From Symbiodinium kawagutii (taxonomy: Eukaryota; Sar; Dinophyceae; Suessiales; Symbiodiniaceae), in assembly GCA_009767595.1 (NCBI GenBank), contig VSDK01012573.1, positions 236,340-300,339 of the forward strand: a stretch of 64,000 nt of DNA, in the 5' to 3' direction. The first letter of the stretch is position 1. Each line of letters begins with the position of its first letter. The notes under the pieces were generated by a model. It did no database searches, had not been told where the DNA came from, and saw only the letters and a list, made by a program, of their open reading frames with translations. Of the stretch, positions 12,538-23,643 are shown in pieces. The position numbers and the translations under genes were made by a program.

Positions 12538-13480
12538 GCCTCACCGAGTCTCACTGGCCCTGAATGAATCTGTTGACTTTTAAATTGGATAGTTAATACA
12601 GCGGCTAAGCCACACCCAAGCAGTCCCACGAGATGTGGCTTGGAAACAACACCGGACATAGGACGCACGTCTGACAAGTTGGGGATCAGTGGAAGGGTCA
12701 AGGGTCATTCAGTTGGAACTGAACCAAACGATTTGTTTTCTAATTTTGATTCAGCTTGGGGGTTTGATCTGTTGATCATTTTTGACTTCTCATTTTGCTG
12801 CAGGTGACGGCAAGGGTGTGCTTGAGACGATTTGGATGTTGCCGGTTCATGCCGGTTTCAGATGACGAGGAGATGCTGTCAAATGAAGTGTCATTCCATC
12901 ATCTAGAGTGAGGGGATGAGACAAATGAGATAAGATGAGATTTGAAATGATTTTAAAATGTATTTCTGCAGCTTTTCTCAGCATGGCCATCTTTGCCTCA
13001 AGGCTTTGTGCATGGTCGATGCAGGACCGATTTTCGCAGAGGCACAGGGTGAAGTTCTGGGCAACAGATGTGGGGCCATGTGTTGCTAAGTGTTCAAGGA
13101 GCAAGCAAGCTATAGCAAGCTTGACATCACCAATCATAACACGCCCAAGCCCAGTCTACGCGCCAATGCAGTGAACCAATCCGAACTGTTCAGCTACTGT
13201 GTTGCCCTAAGACTATCTATATAAGACTAAGAAGTGCCTTTGCCCTAAAACCGTCGTATCGGGTCGGAAATCTAGGCCAAGACAATCCAAGCATCTAAAG
13301 ATTCTGAAGGTGGTCGTGTTTCATAGCAAAACCCACCACTTTTATCCATCTTTGTATTGGACCTTCAGCCACTGCCTACCTCAGTTGTGACACCAAGTAA
13401 TTGACAGTGCTCCCAAACGGTCATCCAAGAACACAGAAAGGATGAGAGCTTACAACAGGCATCAAAGCATTGCTTTGCTT

Positions 13481-13660
13481 TTCCTCCATTTTTTTCCTTC
13501 ATCTACATCCTTTCCTTATTCTTTCCTGTCTTTGGCTTTCCTCTTCCTTTCCTTTCCTTTCCTTTACTTTCCTTTCCTTTCTTCATCTTTCCCTCCTTAT
13601 TCTTCCTTATTTTTTCCTTATTCTTTCTGATGTACTTTTCCTATCTTTTCCTTAGTCTCA
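13481..13660 (+). other. CTTTC-rich pyrimidine tract of array copy 2
   Basis: Tandem CTTTC/CTTCC pentamers and T-runs, flanked by GCATTGCTTTGCTTTTCCTC on the left and TTAGTCTCAAGGGG on the right. The equivalent in copy 3 lies at about 17063-17255 with a different unit number, as expected for a slipping microsatellite. Confidence 0.85.
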
Positions 13661-14320
13661 AGGGGTCCGAGCTTGGCAGGTTTGAAACACTTCGCGCTCA
13701 CTTGTCAATGCTGTCAGTGGAATACGATCCCGTTCGTGTCATATATTCATCTACATGTCATCCAGTCACATTCCCGAATAAATAGGGGAACATGTGACCA
13801 GGCGCACAAGTTGCATTGATTGTTTTTCCTGGCGCAAACACAATGGAATGAAAATTGTATGAATACAGAGAAATAAGAACCATGCAAATTCATGCAATAC
13901 AACAGATGGGATGGCAACCATGATTGAGTGGTTTTGATCGATCCGAAGCTAACACTATATAGTTCTTTCGGTTCTTTGATGTTCTGTGTTGTTGTTTTTG
14001 TAAATAGTTGCATGCGCGGACGAGGCATCTAGGTGCCTCATGAACGATGACTTGTGCATCATGGAATATTTGGAGATTCCAAAAGGGTCATTGAGAATTA
14101 CGGGCACAAAGACAATCAAAACACAAGCACCATTTTTTCTGATCGGGACACCAGCACCCCCAAAGTTGACGGTTTCCCTCCTGCCGGTGATTCGTTTTTT
14201 TGGAGCCTGGTGCTATGTGGTACCTATTTGTCCAGGATCCAACTGGTCCTAGATTTTGTTGTCGAAGGCCGTTTCTGGTTCGGTATCGGGACAAAACCCA
14301 TTCAGTTCCAGATCTTGGCC

Positions 14321-15349
14321 ATGGGTTGCGGTGCCAGTGGCGTGGCGCACAACAAAGTGGTGCCTTTTCAAAGCACACAGAAGTTCAAGAAGCGTACGGA
14401 GGTGATGGTGACTTGGATTGTTGGTGACCGTTGGTGGTCGATTTCTTTGGCCAACATCTTTTCTACCCCAGAGAAGCTTTCGGAAGCTTGTGCGCCTGTT
14501 TTGAACATGATGAAACCTCCATGTCTCGTAGATTTTCACGTCCTTCCCTTCAAGGAATTAGACACTAGACATATCTAGACATTAAGAATGCTTTTTCTGG
14601 AAATATTCGGAGAGGCACTCCATTTTTCAATTAGATGTTTTTTTTTCAAGTCACGAAAACTAGCGGTAGCTAGCTGAAGTTTCCTTTTGCTTGAGCAAAT
14701 CTTTAGGGGGTCTTGGGGCAGGAGCGGGACCTTGTGCGTGAAGATTCACTTGTTGACCCCCCCTCCCCTCCCCTTCCGGCGCAACTCCACCCAGGGCCCT
14801 CCTTGGTTCTTTGGCGGAAGGATTTTTGCTCGACATCCTGCTATGTAAGGAGGGAACCTTGTTTGCTTTACTCACATTCACAGAGGCGCCGTTAAGGAGA
14901 ACATAGTTTGCTTCGGCTCACATTCACAGATGTGCATGGTGCTTATCTTTCGCCCACTCCCCCCGTGGGCCCTCAAGTTTCTTAAGGCCAATGAGTTTGA
15001 CGACCTCATGGCGAAGAAAAAGACCTCAGATTCATCAGACTTCGAAGAAGACTTTGTGGCTCCCATCAGATCAAACTCCGCACCTCCCCGGCTTGGGGAA
15101 GTGGAGAAAGTGGAGAATCTTTCCCCCAAATCATGGACTTATGATCACCCTGATGTACCTGCAGGTATGCGCATTGCAGCTCCGCCAAACAGGGTGATGC
15201 ATGACACGCACGTGTACAAGGTCAATCGGTTTTTGCACAAGGTTGCGAAAAATCCACAGGGGCTACAACAGGCAATCAGAACCAAACGCGAAGTAGATGA
15301 CATCATCAACTACATCGAAGATCATGGAATGTTTGAGTGGCAACAGTGA
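14321..15349 (+). CDS. Small lipidated basic protein, tandem gene copy 2 (two exons)
   Basis: Exons 14321-14401 and 14987-15349 are joined in phase 0 across a 585-nt intron (donor GAG|GTGATG, acceptor TTAAG|GCCAAT) and give 147 aa. The N-terminus MGCGASGVAHNK carries the myristoylation/palmitoylation signal. Exon 2 reads ANEFDDLMAKKKTSDSSD, then the conserved core SNSAPPRLGEVEKVENLSPK, HPDVPAGMRIAAPPN, and the helical tail NRFLHKVAKNPQGLQQAI followed by KREVDDIINYIEDHGMFEWQQ. The intron is longer than in copy 1 because of an insertion at 14652-14978 bounded by TCAAGT on both sides. The first base after the acceptor AG is G, as in copy 1 and as often in dinoflagellates. Function is unknown; I infer a small membrane-anchored protein. 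An unspliced reading would begin in the intron and lose the lipidation signal. Confidence 0.75.
14652..14978. mobile_element. Insertion inside the intron of copy 2, TCAAGT direct repeats
   Basis: Compared with copy 1, copies 2 and 3 carry about 330 extra intronic bases. In copy 2 the extra segment is bounded by TCAAGT at 14646-14651 and again at 14973-14978, which would fit a 6-bp target-site duplication. The insert contains TAGCGGTAGCTAGCT near its left end, a C-rich run CCCCCCCTCCCC, and two CTCACATTCACAGA phrases. It has no long ORF and no clear terminal inverted repeat. Confidence 0.45.
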
Positions 15350-15355
15350 AGTACG

Positions 15356-15634
15356 ATGTCGTACGATTCTTTAGGACTGAGTGGCATGAGGTACCAAAGC
15401 CGATCAACAGTCACCTTCGGGTATCAAAACCCAAGCGTTGGCTTGTTTGACGCACAAAATCGGGTGTGTTGTGGCCTTTGGGTGAAACATGAAACCCAAG
15501 GCCATGCAACCGCTGATACTGATTTGGTACCCTGCAACCGGCATCGCCTCCAGTATTGCGCCCAGCAACTTGCACGAGCATCCGAAATCTTTTTTCATAG
15601 CAGTGTCTTGAGGGACAGTGCGAATTTATTCTGA
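15356..15634 (+). other. Downstream frame of 92 codons after copy 2 (not called as a gene)
   Basis: It starts 7 nt after the stop of the lipidated-protein gene and reads MSYDSLGLSGMRYQSRSTV at its N-terminus. An equivalent open frame is present in copy 3 (18968-19246) and, without the same ATG, in copy 1 (up to 12045). Between copies 1 and 2 there is a 5-nt deletion and a 2-nt insertion that together restore the frame, but the substitutions I see are mostly amino-acid changing, which argues against strong selection. Most likely it is 3'-UTR sequence. Confidence 0.3.
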
Positions 15635-16126
15635 ATTTTTTGAGAGGGTTGTAGGGTTTCGCTATGATCCATCAAGGACTTGTCATACCAAAGATTACCA
15701 AAGCATACTCGATCATATGAATTTCAACGCTTTCATGTTTCAAAACAATCGCAAGCTCAAAAATTGAATGGTCAGCTGACATGACATAGTCCTGGTGGCT
15801 CCTCCCTGCGGCTTTCACCCGGGAGTTAGAACCCTGTTTGTGCATCCATGCATGTACATCCTCACTTTGGTATTTGGCGGCCTAGATCCGCCCTGCAAAA
15901 AGCAAGCCCTTTAAGGCAAAGCCTTGCCCAGGCTTCACAATGCTTTGCTCGGTTTCTGTACAGATTCATAGTACCTAGTTTCATTTCTATTACATTGTTT
16001 GTTTCCTGAACTTGGTGGAGATTCAGTATCGCGCACAGTCAGTGGATATCATCGGATGCAACCCGACATCTTCCATTGATGTCCACATACCCCTCCAGCG
16101 AGTTTGGAGAAAATGAAGGAACGAGA
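15599..16126. other. Invariant 528-bp downstream block, array copy 2
   Basis: Identical by eye to 12010-12537 and 19211-19738, although the coding exons upstream differ at many positions. Confidence 0.8.
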
Positions 16127-17062
16127 GCCTCACCGAGTCTCACTGGCCCTGAATGAATCTGTTGACTTTTAAATTGGATAGTTAATACAGCGGCTAAGCC
16201 ACACCCAAGCAGTCCCACGAGATGTGGCTTGGAAACAACACCGGACATAGGACGCACGTCTGACAAGTTGGGGATCAGTGGAAGGGTCAAAGGTCATTCA
16301 GTTGGAACTGAACCAAACGATTTGTTTTCTAATTTTGATTCAGCTTGGGGGTTTGATCTGTTGATCATTTTTGACTTCTCATTTTGCTGCAGGTGACGGC
16401 AAGGGTGTGCTTGAGACGAAGATTTGGATGTTGCCCGTTCATGCCGGTTTCAGATGACGAGGAGATGCTGTCAAATGAAGTGTCATTCCATCATTTAGAG
16501 TGAGGGGATGAGACAAATGAGATAAGATGAGATTTTAAATGGTTTTAAAATGTATTTCTGCAGCTTTTCTCAGCATGGCCATCTTTGCTTCAAGGCTTTG
16601 TGCATGGTCGATGCAGGACCGATTTTCCCAGAGGCACAGGGTGAAGTTCTGGGCCACAGATGTGGGGCCATGTGTTGCTAAGTTTTCAAGGAGCAAGCAA
16701 GGTATAGCAAGCTTGACATCACCAATCATAACACGCCCAAGCCCAGTCTACGCGCCAATGCAGTGAACCAATCCGAACTGTTCAGCTACTGTGTTGCCCT
16801 AAGACTGTCTAAGACTAAGAAGTGCCTTTGCCCTAAAACCGTCGTATCGGGTCGGAAATCTAGGCCAAGACAATCCAAGCATCTAAAGATTCTGAAGGTG
16901 GTCGTGTTTCATAGCAAAACCCACCACTTTTATCCATCTTTGTATTGGACCTTCAGCCACTGCGTACCTCAGTTGTGACACCAAGTAATTGACAGTGCTC
17001 CCAAACGGTCCTCCAAGAACACAGAAACGATAAGAGCTTACAACAGGCATCAAAGCATTGCT

Positions 17063-17255
17063 TTGCTTTTCCTCAATTTTTTCCTTCATCTACATCCTTT
17101 CCTTATTCTTTCCTATCTTTGGCTTTCCTCTTCCTTTCCTTTCCTTTCCTTTCCTTTCCTTTCTTCATCTTTCCCTTTCCCTCCACCTTCCTTATTCTTC
17201 CTCATTCTTCCTCATTTTTTCCTTATATTTTCTGATGTACTTTTCCTTAGTCTCA
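17063..17255 (+). other. CTTTC-rich pyrimidine tract of array copy 3
   Basis: Same position in the unit as the tracts of copies 1 and 2. The CTTTC run is shifted in length and there are extra CTTCCTCATT units. Confidence 0.85.
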
Positions 17256-17906
17256 AGGGGTCCGAGCTTGGCAGGTTTGAAACACTTGGCGCTCACTTGT
17301 CAATGCTGTCAGTGGAATACGATCCCGTTCGTGTCATATATTCATCTACATGTCATCCAGTCACATTCCCGAATAAATAGGGGAACATGTGACCAGGCGC
17401 ACAAGTTGCATTGATTGTTTTTCCTGGCGCAAACACAATGGAATGAAAATTGTATGAATACAGAGAAATAAGAACCATGCAAATTCATGCAATACAACAG
17501 ATGGGATGGCAACCATGATTGAGTGGTTTTGATCGATCCGAAGCTAACACTATATAGTTCTTTGATGTTCTGTGTTGTTGTTTTTGTAACTAGTTGCATG
17601 CGCGGACGAGGCATCTAGGTGCCTCATGAACGATGACTTGTGCATCATGGAATATTTGGAGATTCCAAAAGGGTCATTGAGAATTACGGGCACAAAGACA
17701 ATCAAAACACAAGCACCATTTTTTCTGATCGGGACACCAGCACCCCCAAAGTTGACAGTTTCCCTCCTGCCGGTGATGCGTTTTTTTGGAGCCTGGTGCC
17801 CTGTGGTACCTATTTGTCCAGGATCCAACTGGTCCTAGATTTTGTTGTCGAAGGCCGTTTCTGGTTCGGTATCGGGACAAAACCCATTCAGTTCCAGATC
17901 TTGGCC

Positions 17907-18961
17907 ATGGGTTGCGGTGCCAGTGGTGTGGCGCATAACAAAGTGGTGCCTTTTGAAAGCACTCAGAAGTTCAAGAAGCGTACGGAGGTAATGGTGACTT
18001 GGATTGTTGGTGACCGTTGGTGGTCGATTTCTTTGGCTAACAGTCTAACATCTTTTCTATCCCAAAGAAGCTTTCGGAAGCTTGTGAGTCTATTTTTTGA
18101 ACATGATCAAACCTCCATGTCTCGTAGATTTTCACGTCCTTCGCTTCAAGGAATTAGACACTAGATATATCTAGACATTAAGAATGTTTTTTCTGGAAAT
18201 ATTCGGAGAGGCACTCCATTTTTCAATTAGATGTTTTTTTCAAGTCACGAAAGCTAGCGGTAGCTAGCTGAAGTTTCCCTTTGCTTGAGCAAATCTTTAG
18301 GGGGTCTTGGGGCAGGAGCGGGACCTTGTGCGTGAAGTTTCACTTGTTGACCCCCCCTCCCCTCCCCTTCCGGCGCAACTCCACCCAGGGCCCTCCTTGG
18401 TTCTTTGGTGGAAGGATTTTTGCTCGACATTTTGCAGATACGAAATAGCCTGCTATGTAAGGAGGGAACCTTGTTTGCTTTACTCACATTCACAGAGGCG
18501 CCGTTAAGAAGAGCATAGTTTGCTTCGGCTCACATTCACAGATGTGCATGGTGCTTATCTTTCGCCCACTCCCCCCCTGGGCCCTCAAGTTTCTTAAGGC
18601 CAATGAGTTTGACGACCTCATGGCGAAGAAAAAGACCTCAGATTCATCGGACTTCGAAGAAGACTTTGTGGCTCCCATCAGATCCAACTCTGCGCCTCCC
18701 CGGCTTGGGGAAGAGGAGAATGTGGAGAATCTTTCCCCCAAATCATGGACTTATGATCACCCTGATGTACCTGCAGGTATGCGCATAGCAGCTCCGCCAA
18801 ACAGGGTGATGCATGACACGCACGTGTACAAGGTCAATCGGTTTTTGCACAAGGTTGCGAAAAATCCACATGGGCTACAACAGGCAATCAGAACCAAACG
18901 CGAAGTAGATGACATCATCAACTACATCGAAGATCATGGAATGTTTGAGTGGCAACAGTGA
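17907..18961 (+). CDS. Small lipidated basic protein, tandem gene copy 3 (two exons)
   Basis: Exons 17907-17987 and 18599-18961 joined in phase 0 across a 611-nt intron give 147 aa. The donor is GAG|GTAATG (GTGATG in copies 1 and 2) and the acceptor TTAAG|GCCAAT, so the GT and AG stay fixed while neighbouring bases drift, which supports the splice model. The protein differs from copy 2 at a few places: exon 1 has FESTQKF where copy 2 has FQSTQKF, and exon 2 has LGEEENVEN where copy 2 has LGEVEKVEN, and NPHG where copy 2 has NPQG. The MGCGAS lipidation signal and the KREVDDIINYIEDHG helix are unchanged. The intron carries the same TCAAGT-bounded insertion (18246-18590), here with a further internal indel of about 24 nt, and about 8 extra bases (AGTCTAAC) near its 5' part. 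Function unknown. Confidence 0.75.
18246..18590. mobile_element. Insertion inside the intron of copy 3, TCAAGT direct repeats
   Basis: Orthologous to 14652-14978. TCAAGT occurs at 18240-18245 and 18585-18590. It carries an extra TTTGCAGATACGAAATAG segment missing from copy 2. Confidence 0.45.
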
Positions 18962-19210
18962 AGTACGATGTCGTACGATTCTTTAGGACTGAGTGGCATG
19001 AGGTACCAAAGCCGATCAACAGTCACCTTCGGGTATCAAAACCCAAGCGTTGGCTTGTTTGACGCACAAAATCGGGTGTGTTGTGGCCTTTGGGTGAAAC
19101 ATGAAACCCAAGGCCATGCAACCGCTGATACTGATTTGGTACCCTGCAACCGGCATCGCCTCCAGTATTGCGCCAAGCAACTTGCACGAGCATCCGAAAT
19201 CTTTTTACAT

Positions 19211-19738
19211 AGCAGTGTCTTGAGGGACAGTGCGAATTTATTCTGAATTTTTTGAGAGGGTTGTAGGGTTTCGCTATGATCCATCAAGGACTTGTCATAC
19301 CAAAGATTACCAAAGCATACTCGATCATATGAATTTCAACGCTTTCATGTTTCAAAACAATCGCAAGCTCAAAAATTGAATGGTCAGCTGACATGACATA
19401 GTCCTGGTGGCTCCTCCCTGCGGCTTTCACCCGGGAGTTAGAACCCTGTTTGTGCATCCATGCATGTACATCCTCACTTTGGTATTTGGCGGCCTAGATC
19501 CGCCCTGCAAAAAGCAAGCCCTTTAAGGCAAAGCCTTGCCCAGGCTTCACAATGCTTTGCTCGGTTTCTGTACAGATTCATAGTACCTAGTTTCATTTCT
19601 ATTACATTGTTTGTTTCCTGAACTTGGTGGAGATTCAGTATCGCGCACAGTCAGTGGATATCATCGGATGCAACCCGACATCTTCCATTGATGTCCACAT
19701 ACCCCTCCAGCGAGTTTGGAGAAAATGAAGGAACGAGA
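19211..19738. other. Invariant 528-bp downstream block, array copy 3
   Basis: Third identical copy. Immediately after it, copy 3 begins to diverge (AACCTCACTGAG against AGCCTCACCGAG) and the array ends. Confidence 0.8.
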
Positions 19739-20145
19739 ACCTCACTGAGTCTCACTGGGGCTCTGAATACATCTGTTGACTCTCCAATTGGATAAGCCTT
19801 TTGGACACCTGTTTCTTTGCGGTTCAACGGTCTTCATCAAGTCAGTATGGTCAAATAGTAAGACATCAGAATCAAGTCTTGTTTTTTTCCCAATGGCAAG
19901 AACTGTGTGGACACCGCGTGTGGTGTGCGGTCAGACATACAGAAGGGAGGTGTTGAGCTGCCCACATCTGCCAACCAGCTGCGAAATTGGGACACGATGA
20001 TCTCAGCAGCTTGAGGCACATCCGTGGACGCCGACGTTGCAGGTGAGCTGTGAAGAAAAGTCAGGCGGGAAAAAAATCATGAAACTCCTTTTCCTGAACA
20101 GCTTTACTTGTGCTGTTTTTTTTTCTGTGAGAGAAAACAAGACAA

Positions 20146-20243
20146 CTGGTTGGTGGTTTCAAGCATTTCTTATTTTCCCTAGTAGTTATTAACAAATGGT
20201 TGGTTGACTAATATTTTTCATAGTGGTTGAAACCACCAACCAG
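20146..20243. mobile_element. 98-bp MITE with 17-bp perfect inverted ends
   Basis: The left end CTGGTTGGTGGTTTCAA (20146-20162) is matched perfectly by TTGAAACCACCAACCAG at 20227-20243. Both ends are flanked by ACAA (left ...GACAA, right ACAAAG...), consistent with a 4-bp target-site duplication. The interior is T/A-rich and non-coding. This looks like a young non-autonomous DNA transposon; the superfamily is not assigned. Confidence 0.75.
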
Positions 20244-22147
20244 ACAAAGCAAGCGTGCGCTTTGAGGATCACGCTTTTCATGAGCAACTTCTCGGATCAG
20301 GCTGCCAGAAGTTCGGTCAACAAAGTCGAGCTGGGGATGCTGAATGCTGTGCGTCACTGAGCAGCATTCCGAGGGGTGCCTTGGGGAATGGTTCTGAGAG
20401 AACTAAAAGAACAGACAATGAAAAAAAGGTAAAGAAACAAAGCTTTGGACCACACTGTTTAGCAACAAGTCCGGCTCTTCACAGTGACCGCGACATCCCG
20501 CTGAGATTGTTGATGCACGCTATGGGGTCCGTGACAGGGTGGCACATGGGTGCCAGTGATGGACACCCTGGTAGAGTTTGCAGATTCAGTACCCATACAC
20601 GTGTATATACAATGATCATCAATGATCCACAATTCTTGTTTTCTTGCTTGCATCAACCTCATCCACCCCAAAAAGCTGACAAACTATTGTCGCATGCCAA
20701 GCTCGTTTTGAACATGAACTACGGATGATCAGTTTCCCAATTCCCGTGTGGACGACAAGAATCCATCATTCGGTTGGGCGACATGAGCCGCCTGTTGAAT
20801 CCTTAGAGAACATGCGAGGCAAAGTGGCCATCCACTCTCCAATCTGAGCTCAGTGGAAAAACACGCAGCTATGAATCGTTGGGGCCTGGATCCTGGATTT
20901 ATAGTGGTGATAATACCAGGACTACATCCCAACCACCAAATTTTGGATCAAAGTGTCAAGGGCAGGTACTGGTATGTTTTATCTTTAAGCAAAAATCCTT
21001 TAGAAGTCCCGACCCGCGTGATGCAATTTGCCCATTGGGATCAATACTATTACTATGGAATACCAACATGGAATCATTCAGAATGACCGGAGACTACAGC
21101 ATGTGATGACTAGCATCAACATTTGTGATGGGCTTTGGGATGTTGCAAGCTCAATCACTCTGAGTGCAAACGGTACGAACACGGTACGCCGCTGCTCAAT
21201 CACTCTGTGTAGTCGCAGGTTTTTTGGTCAGACGTGGTGAGAATGGTAAATTGTCATGGATAGCACACCTCACAACTTGAAGACAGTCATCAACACCACG
21301 ATTTGCAACACACTGCGCTTTGTTTAGATAGCTGCCAAGTGCGCCTATGGATTTGGAACTTGATGACCCGGAGGAGTGGGTTGAAAACGCTTGAGTCATG
21401 TCGAGCCAGCCTGGGGACTGTTCGTATGGGAACCTCAAAACTTGCATGAGCGAGCTGGGTCTTGTCTCACCAACAAAGTGCCCATGCTTCTTGGTAGGAA
21501 GTTTGTCATTTCAAGAGTACTGGCTGTACTTGTAGAATGGCGCAGGAGAGGCAAAAGAAGTGATTTTGAAGGCACTATGAAGAAACTAGATATATACTGT
21601 TATATGCTGTATGTATGTATATGTATGTATATATATATATATACATATTTTTTTTGTTTTGTCATTCTCAAGTGCATTCATCCTTCTGGGACTTTCTTGA
21701 AATGAAACCCGGCCTTGACATTTTGCCAGTGCGAGTCCTTCAATTTTATGCAGTGTTTTGCTGAGCCACTAACTGCCTTATTGAAGAGCTACAGCCTATT
21801 AGGTTTCACGGCTTGGCTCATAGAGTGTCCTGATGCGGTTTTCGACGATCCGGGATCCAGGTCTGTGCAACCTGTGCAGGAGACGGGATCTTTTCTCAAC
21901 AAGTCCTGGGTAGCATCCTCAGCGACAGAATGCAAGGGCCACAGGTGGCCACAGATCCAGAAACCGCCGAGTCGGAAGGGTTCTTCGAATCCAGAAACTG
22001 CAGCGGTCTCACCAACTGCGCTTGGCTTTGAAGATCAACTCACCAACTGCGCATCCCAGAACTCCCCATGGGGGTGGGGATGGACCCTTCCTGGCGTGAC
22101 TCTTCGGAGGCCGAGTGGCTGGGGTTTTTGGGCTGTTTGGTGGAGGG
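20244..22147. other. Non-coding stretch with a TA/GTAT microsatellite
   Basis: No gene is supported. A TGTATGTA followed by (TA)n tract lies at about 21605-21648. Frames of up to about 170 codons near 21715-22227 run into the assembly gap and show no motif. Confidence 0.45.
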
Positions 22148-22159
22148 NNNNNNNNNNNN
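22148..22159. other. Assembly gap (12 N)
   Basis: Unresolved bases. Confidence 0.99.
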
Positions 22160-23557
22160 CTCTTTGCTACCGCACTTCCTGCTGCACTGCAAGCGTGGCC
22201 AGGTGCGGTCAAAGGGGGTTGATCTGAAGCATGTCCTACCAACATTCAGAGAAGCATGTGATAGTAATAGAATGTAATAGATAGTACTGTAATATAGGAT
22301 GAATCATAGTTAGATAGTAATAGTATAGACAAAGAATAGAAACGCATAGAAGGTTTGTACGCATTTTTCAATCATTACACAAATGGTACTAAATGTTTGT
22401 ACACTATATCATATCAGATATATCCTGTTTTACAGCATTTCCTGTCACCTGGGTGTCTTCACTCACAGTCACAAAGTGAGTGTAGTCACAGTGCAAACAT
22501 GTGCAAACAAAAAGTCATCCTTGTACCATAAGTCGAGATATACATGATTTATGCACACTAACTTGCGTCATTGTGACCAATATCAATGGTTGGACATTTG
22601 TAATGGCCAATAATTCCCACCAGCAAAGACCCTGAAATTGCACTATTGTGAACTCATCACACTGCAACCCACTCCTTGGAGGAATGAAGCGGTGTTGCGT
22701 TGGAAACACACGTATTGTGTGGATTTCGCATGTCACAGTCTCATGTAGTTTGTGTAGATCACAATTCTCTTGCGTCCCTGCAGTATCCAGTGTGATTTCA
22801 GAAGGATTTGAACCCTGAAGAGTGGCAAAATGTACACAAAACCATGTCAAACCAGCATCCAGGCAAGATTGCCAGTTGCTTCCATTGTGTGGTGCCTCAG
22901 TGTGCCACTAACATCCACTAATTGGAAGCGGATCAGCATAGATGTGCCCTCAACACAGAAGATCACAGTTCATCGAACATCTGCATGGATTTGTCCACAG
23001 AGGTCCCTCCATGTCCCGCCAACGGTTATAATTACAAGAGTTGTTAAACAATTGTTAATCATGTTTGATCGTAGTCAATGATGGGTAGAAACTGATTGTT
23101 TCCCCAAAAACAAAGTTGTTCATTTTGTCCAGTCTGGTGCTCAGCAAGTTTGGAGGCACATCATTTTTGGTGCTCACATTCCACTGGGTGGCCTATGTTG
23201 GCCTCGGAGGCTAAATGATGGACCACTTGATTTTTGATTCATCCTTGCTAACGGCATGAGGTGTCATTAGCCATCCACCATCGGCAGCTGAGGGAACTCA
23301 CCAATGACTAACAATACCTCAAATGAAAGAACAATGAGTCACCATCATTAGAACCATAAGTCACCATGGTGACACCATGAGTCACCATCATGGGACCATG
23401 AGTCCCAATGATTCACCATGAATCTACCCTCAAGCATCAGCTGAGGCCGCTAGCCTCGACGCGGCGGGGGGGAAGCCCTTTCCGGGCCCGGCTGCGTTGG
23501 CGGCTGCACAGCTCTTGGCGGACCGCTGGTGGATCCGCACAGCACATCAGTGGTGAT
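22160..23557. other. Non-coding stretch without a supported gene
   Basis: ATAGTAATAG-type words cluster at 22260-22330, and CACCATGA/TCACCAT words recur at 23270-23420. Nothing looks coding. Confidence 0.5.
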
Positions 23558-23643
23558 TGGTTGGTTGGTTGGTTGGTTGGTTGGTTGGTTGGTTGGTTGG
23601 TTGGTTGGTTGGTTGGTTGGTTGGTTGGTTGGTTGGTTGGTTA
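23558..23643. repeat. GGTT microsatellite, about 21 units
   Basis: A pure (GGTT)n run followed by decaying TGGTTGG words up to about 23830. The translations (GWLV repeats, or TNQP on the other strand) are artefacts. Confidence 0.98.

Larger units (their letters stand above)
9488..19795 (+). repeat. Tandem triplication of a gene-bearing unit of about 3.1-3.6 kb
   Basis: Three direct copies follow one another, beginning near 9488, 12600 and 16190. Landmarks recur in the same order in each: the phrase CTTGGAAACAACACCGGACA, a TTTCTGCAGCTTTTCTCAGC segment, a long CTTTC-rich pyrimidine tract, exon 1, an intron, exon 2, then an invariant downstream block. Copies 2 and 3 are nearly identical and about 3.59 kb long. 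Copy 1 is more diverged and about 3.1 kb, mainly because it lacks about 330 bp in the intron and has a shorter, altered pyrimidine tract. The similarity stops near 19740-19795 where copy 3 drifts into unique sequence. Head-to-tail single-gene arrays are common in dinoflagellates; the assignment to that group is inference. Confidence 0.95.

Noticed and set aside
12450-12701. 83-codon minus frame repeated identically at 16039-16290
   Set aside because: Identity extends equally over surrounding non-coding DNA, and the third copy breaks near 19740, so there is no coding-specific conservation.
22795-22825. B-box-like GGTTCAAATCC on the minus strand, possible tRNA
   Set aside because: No acceptor, D or anticodon arm could be built upstream of it.
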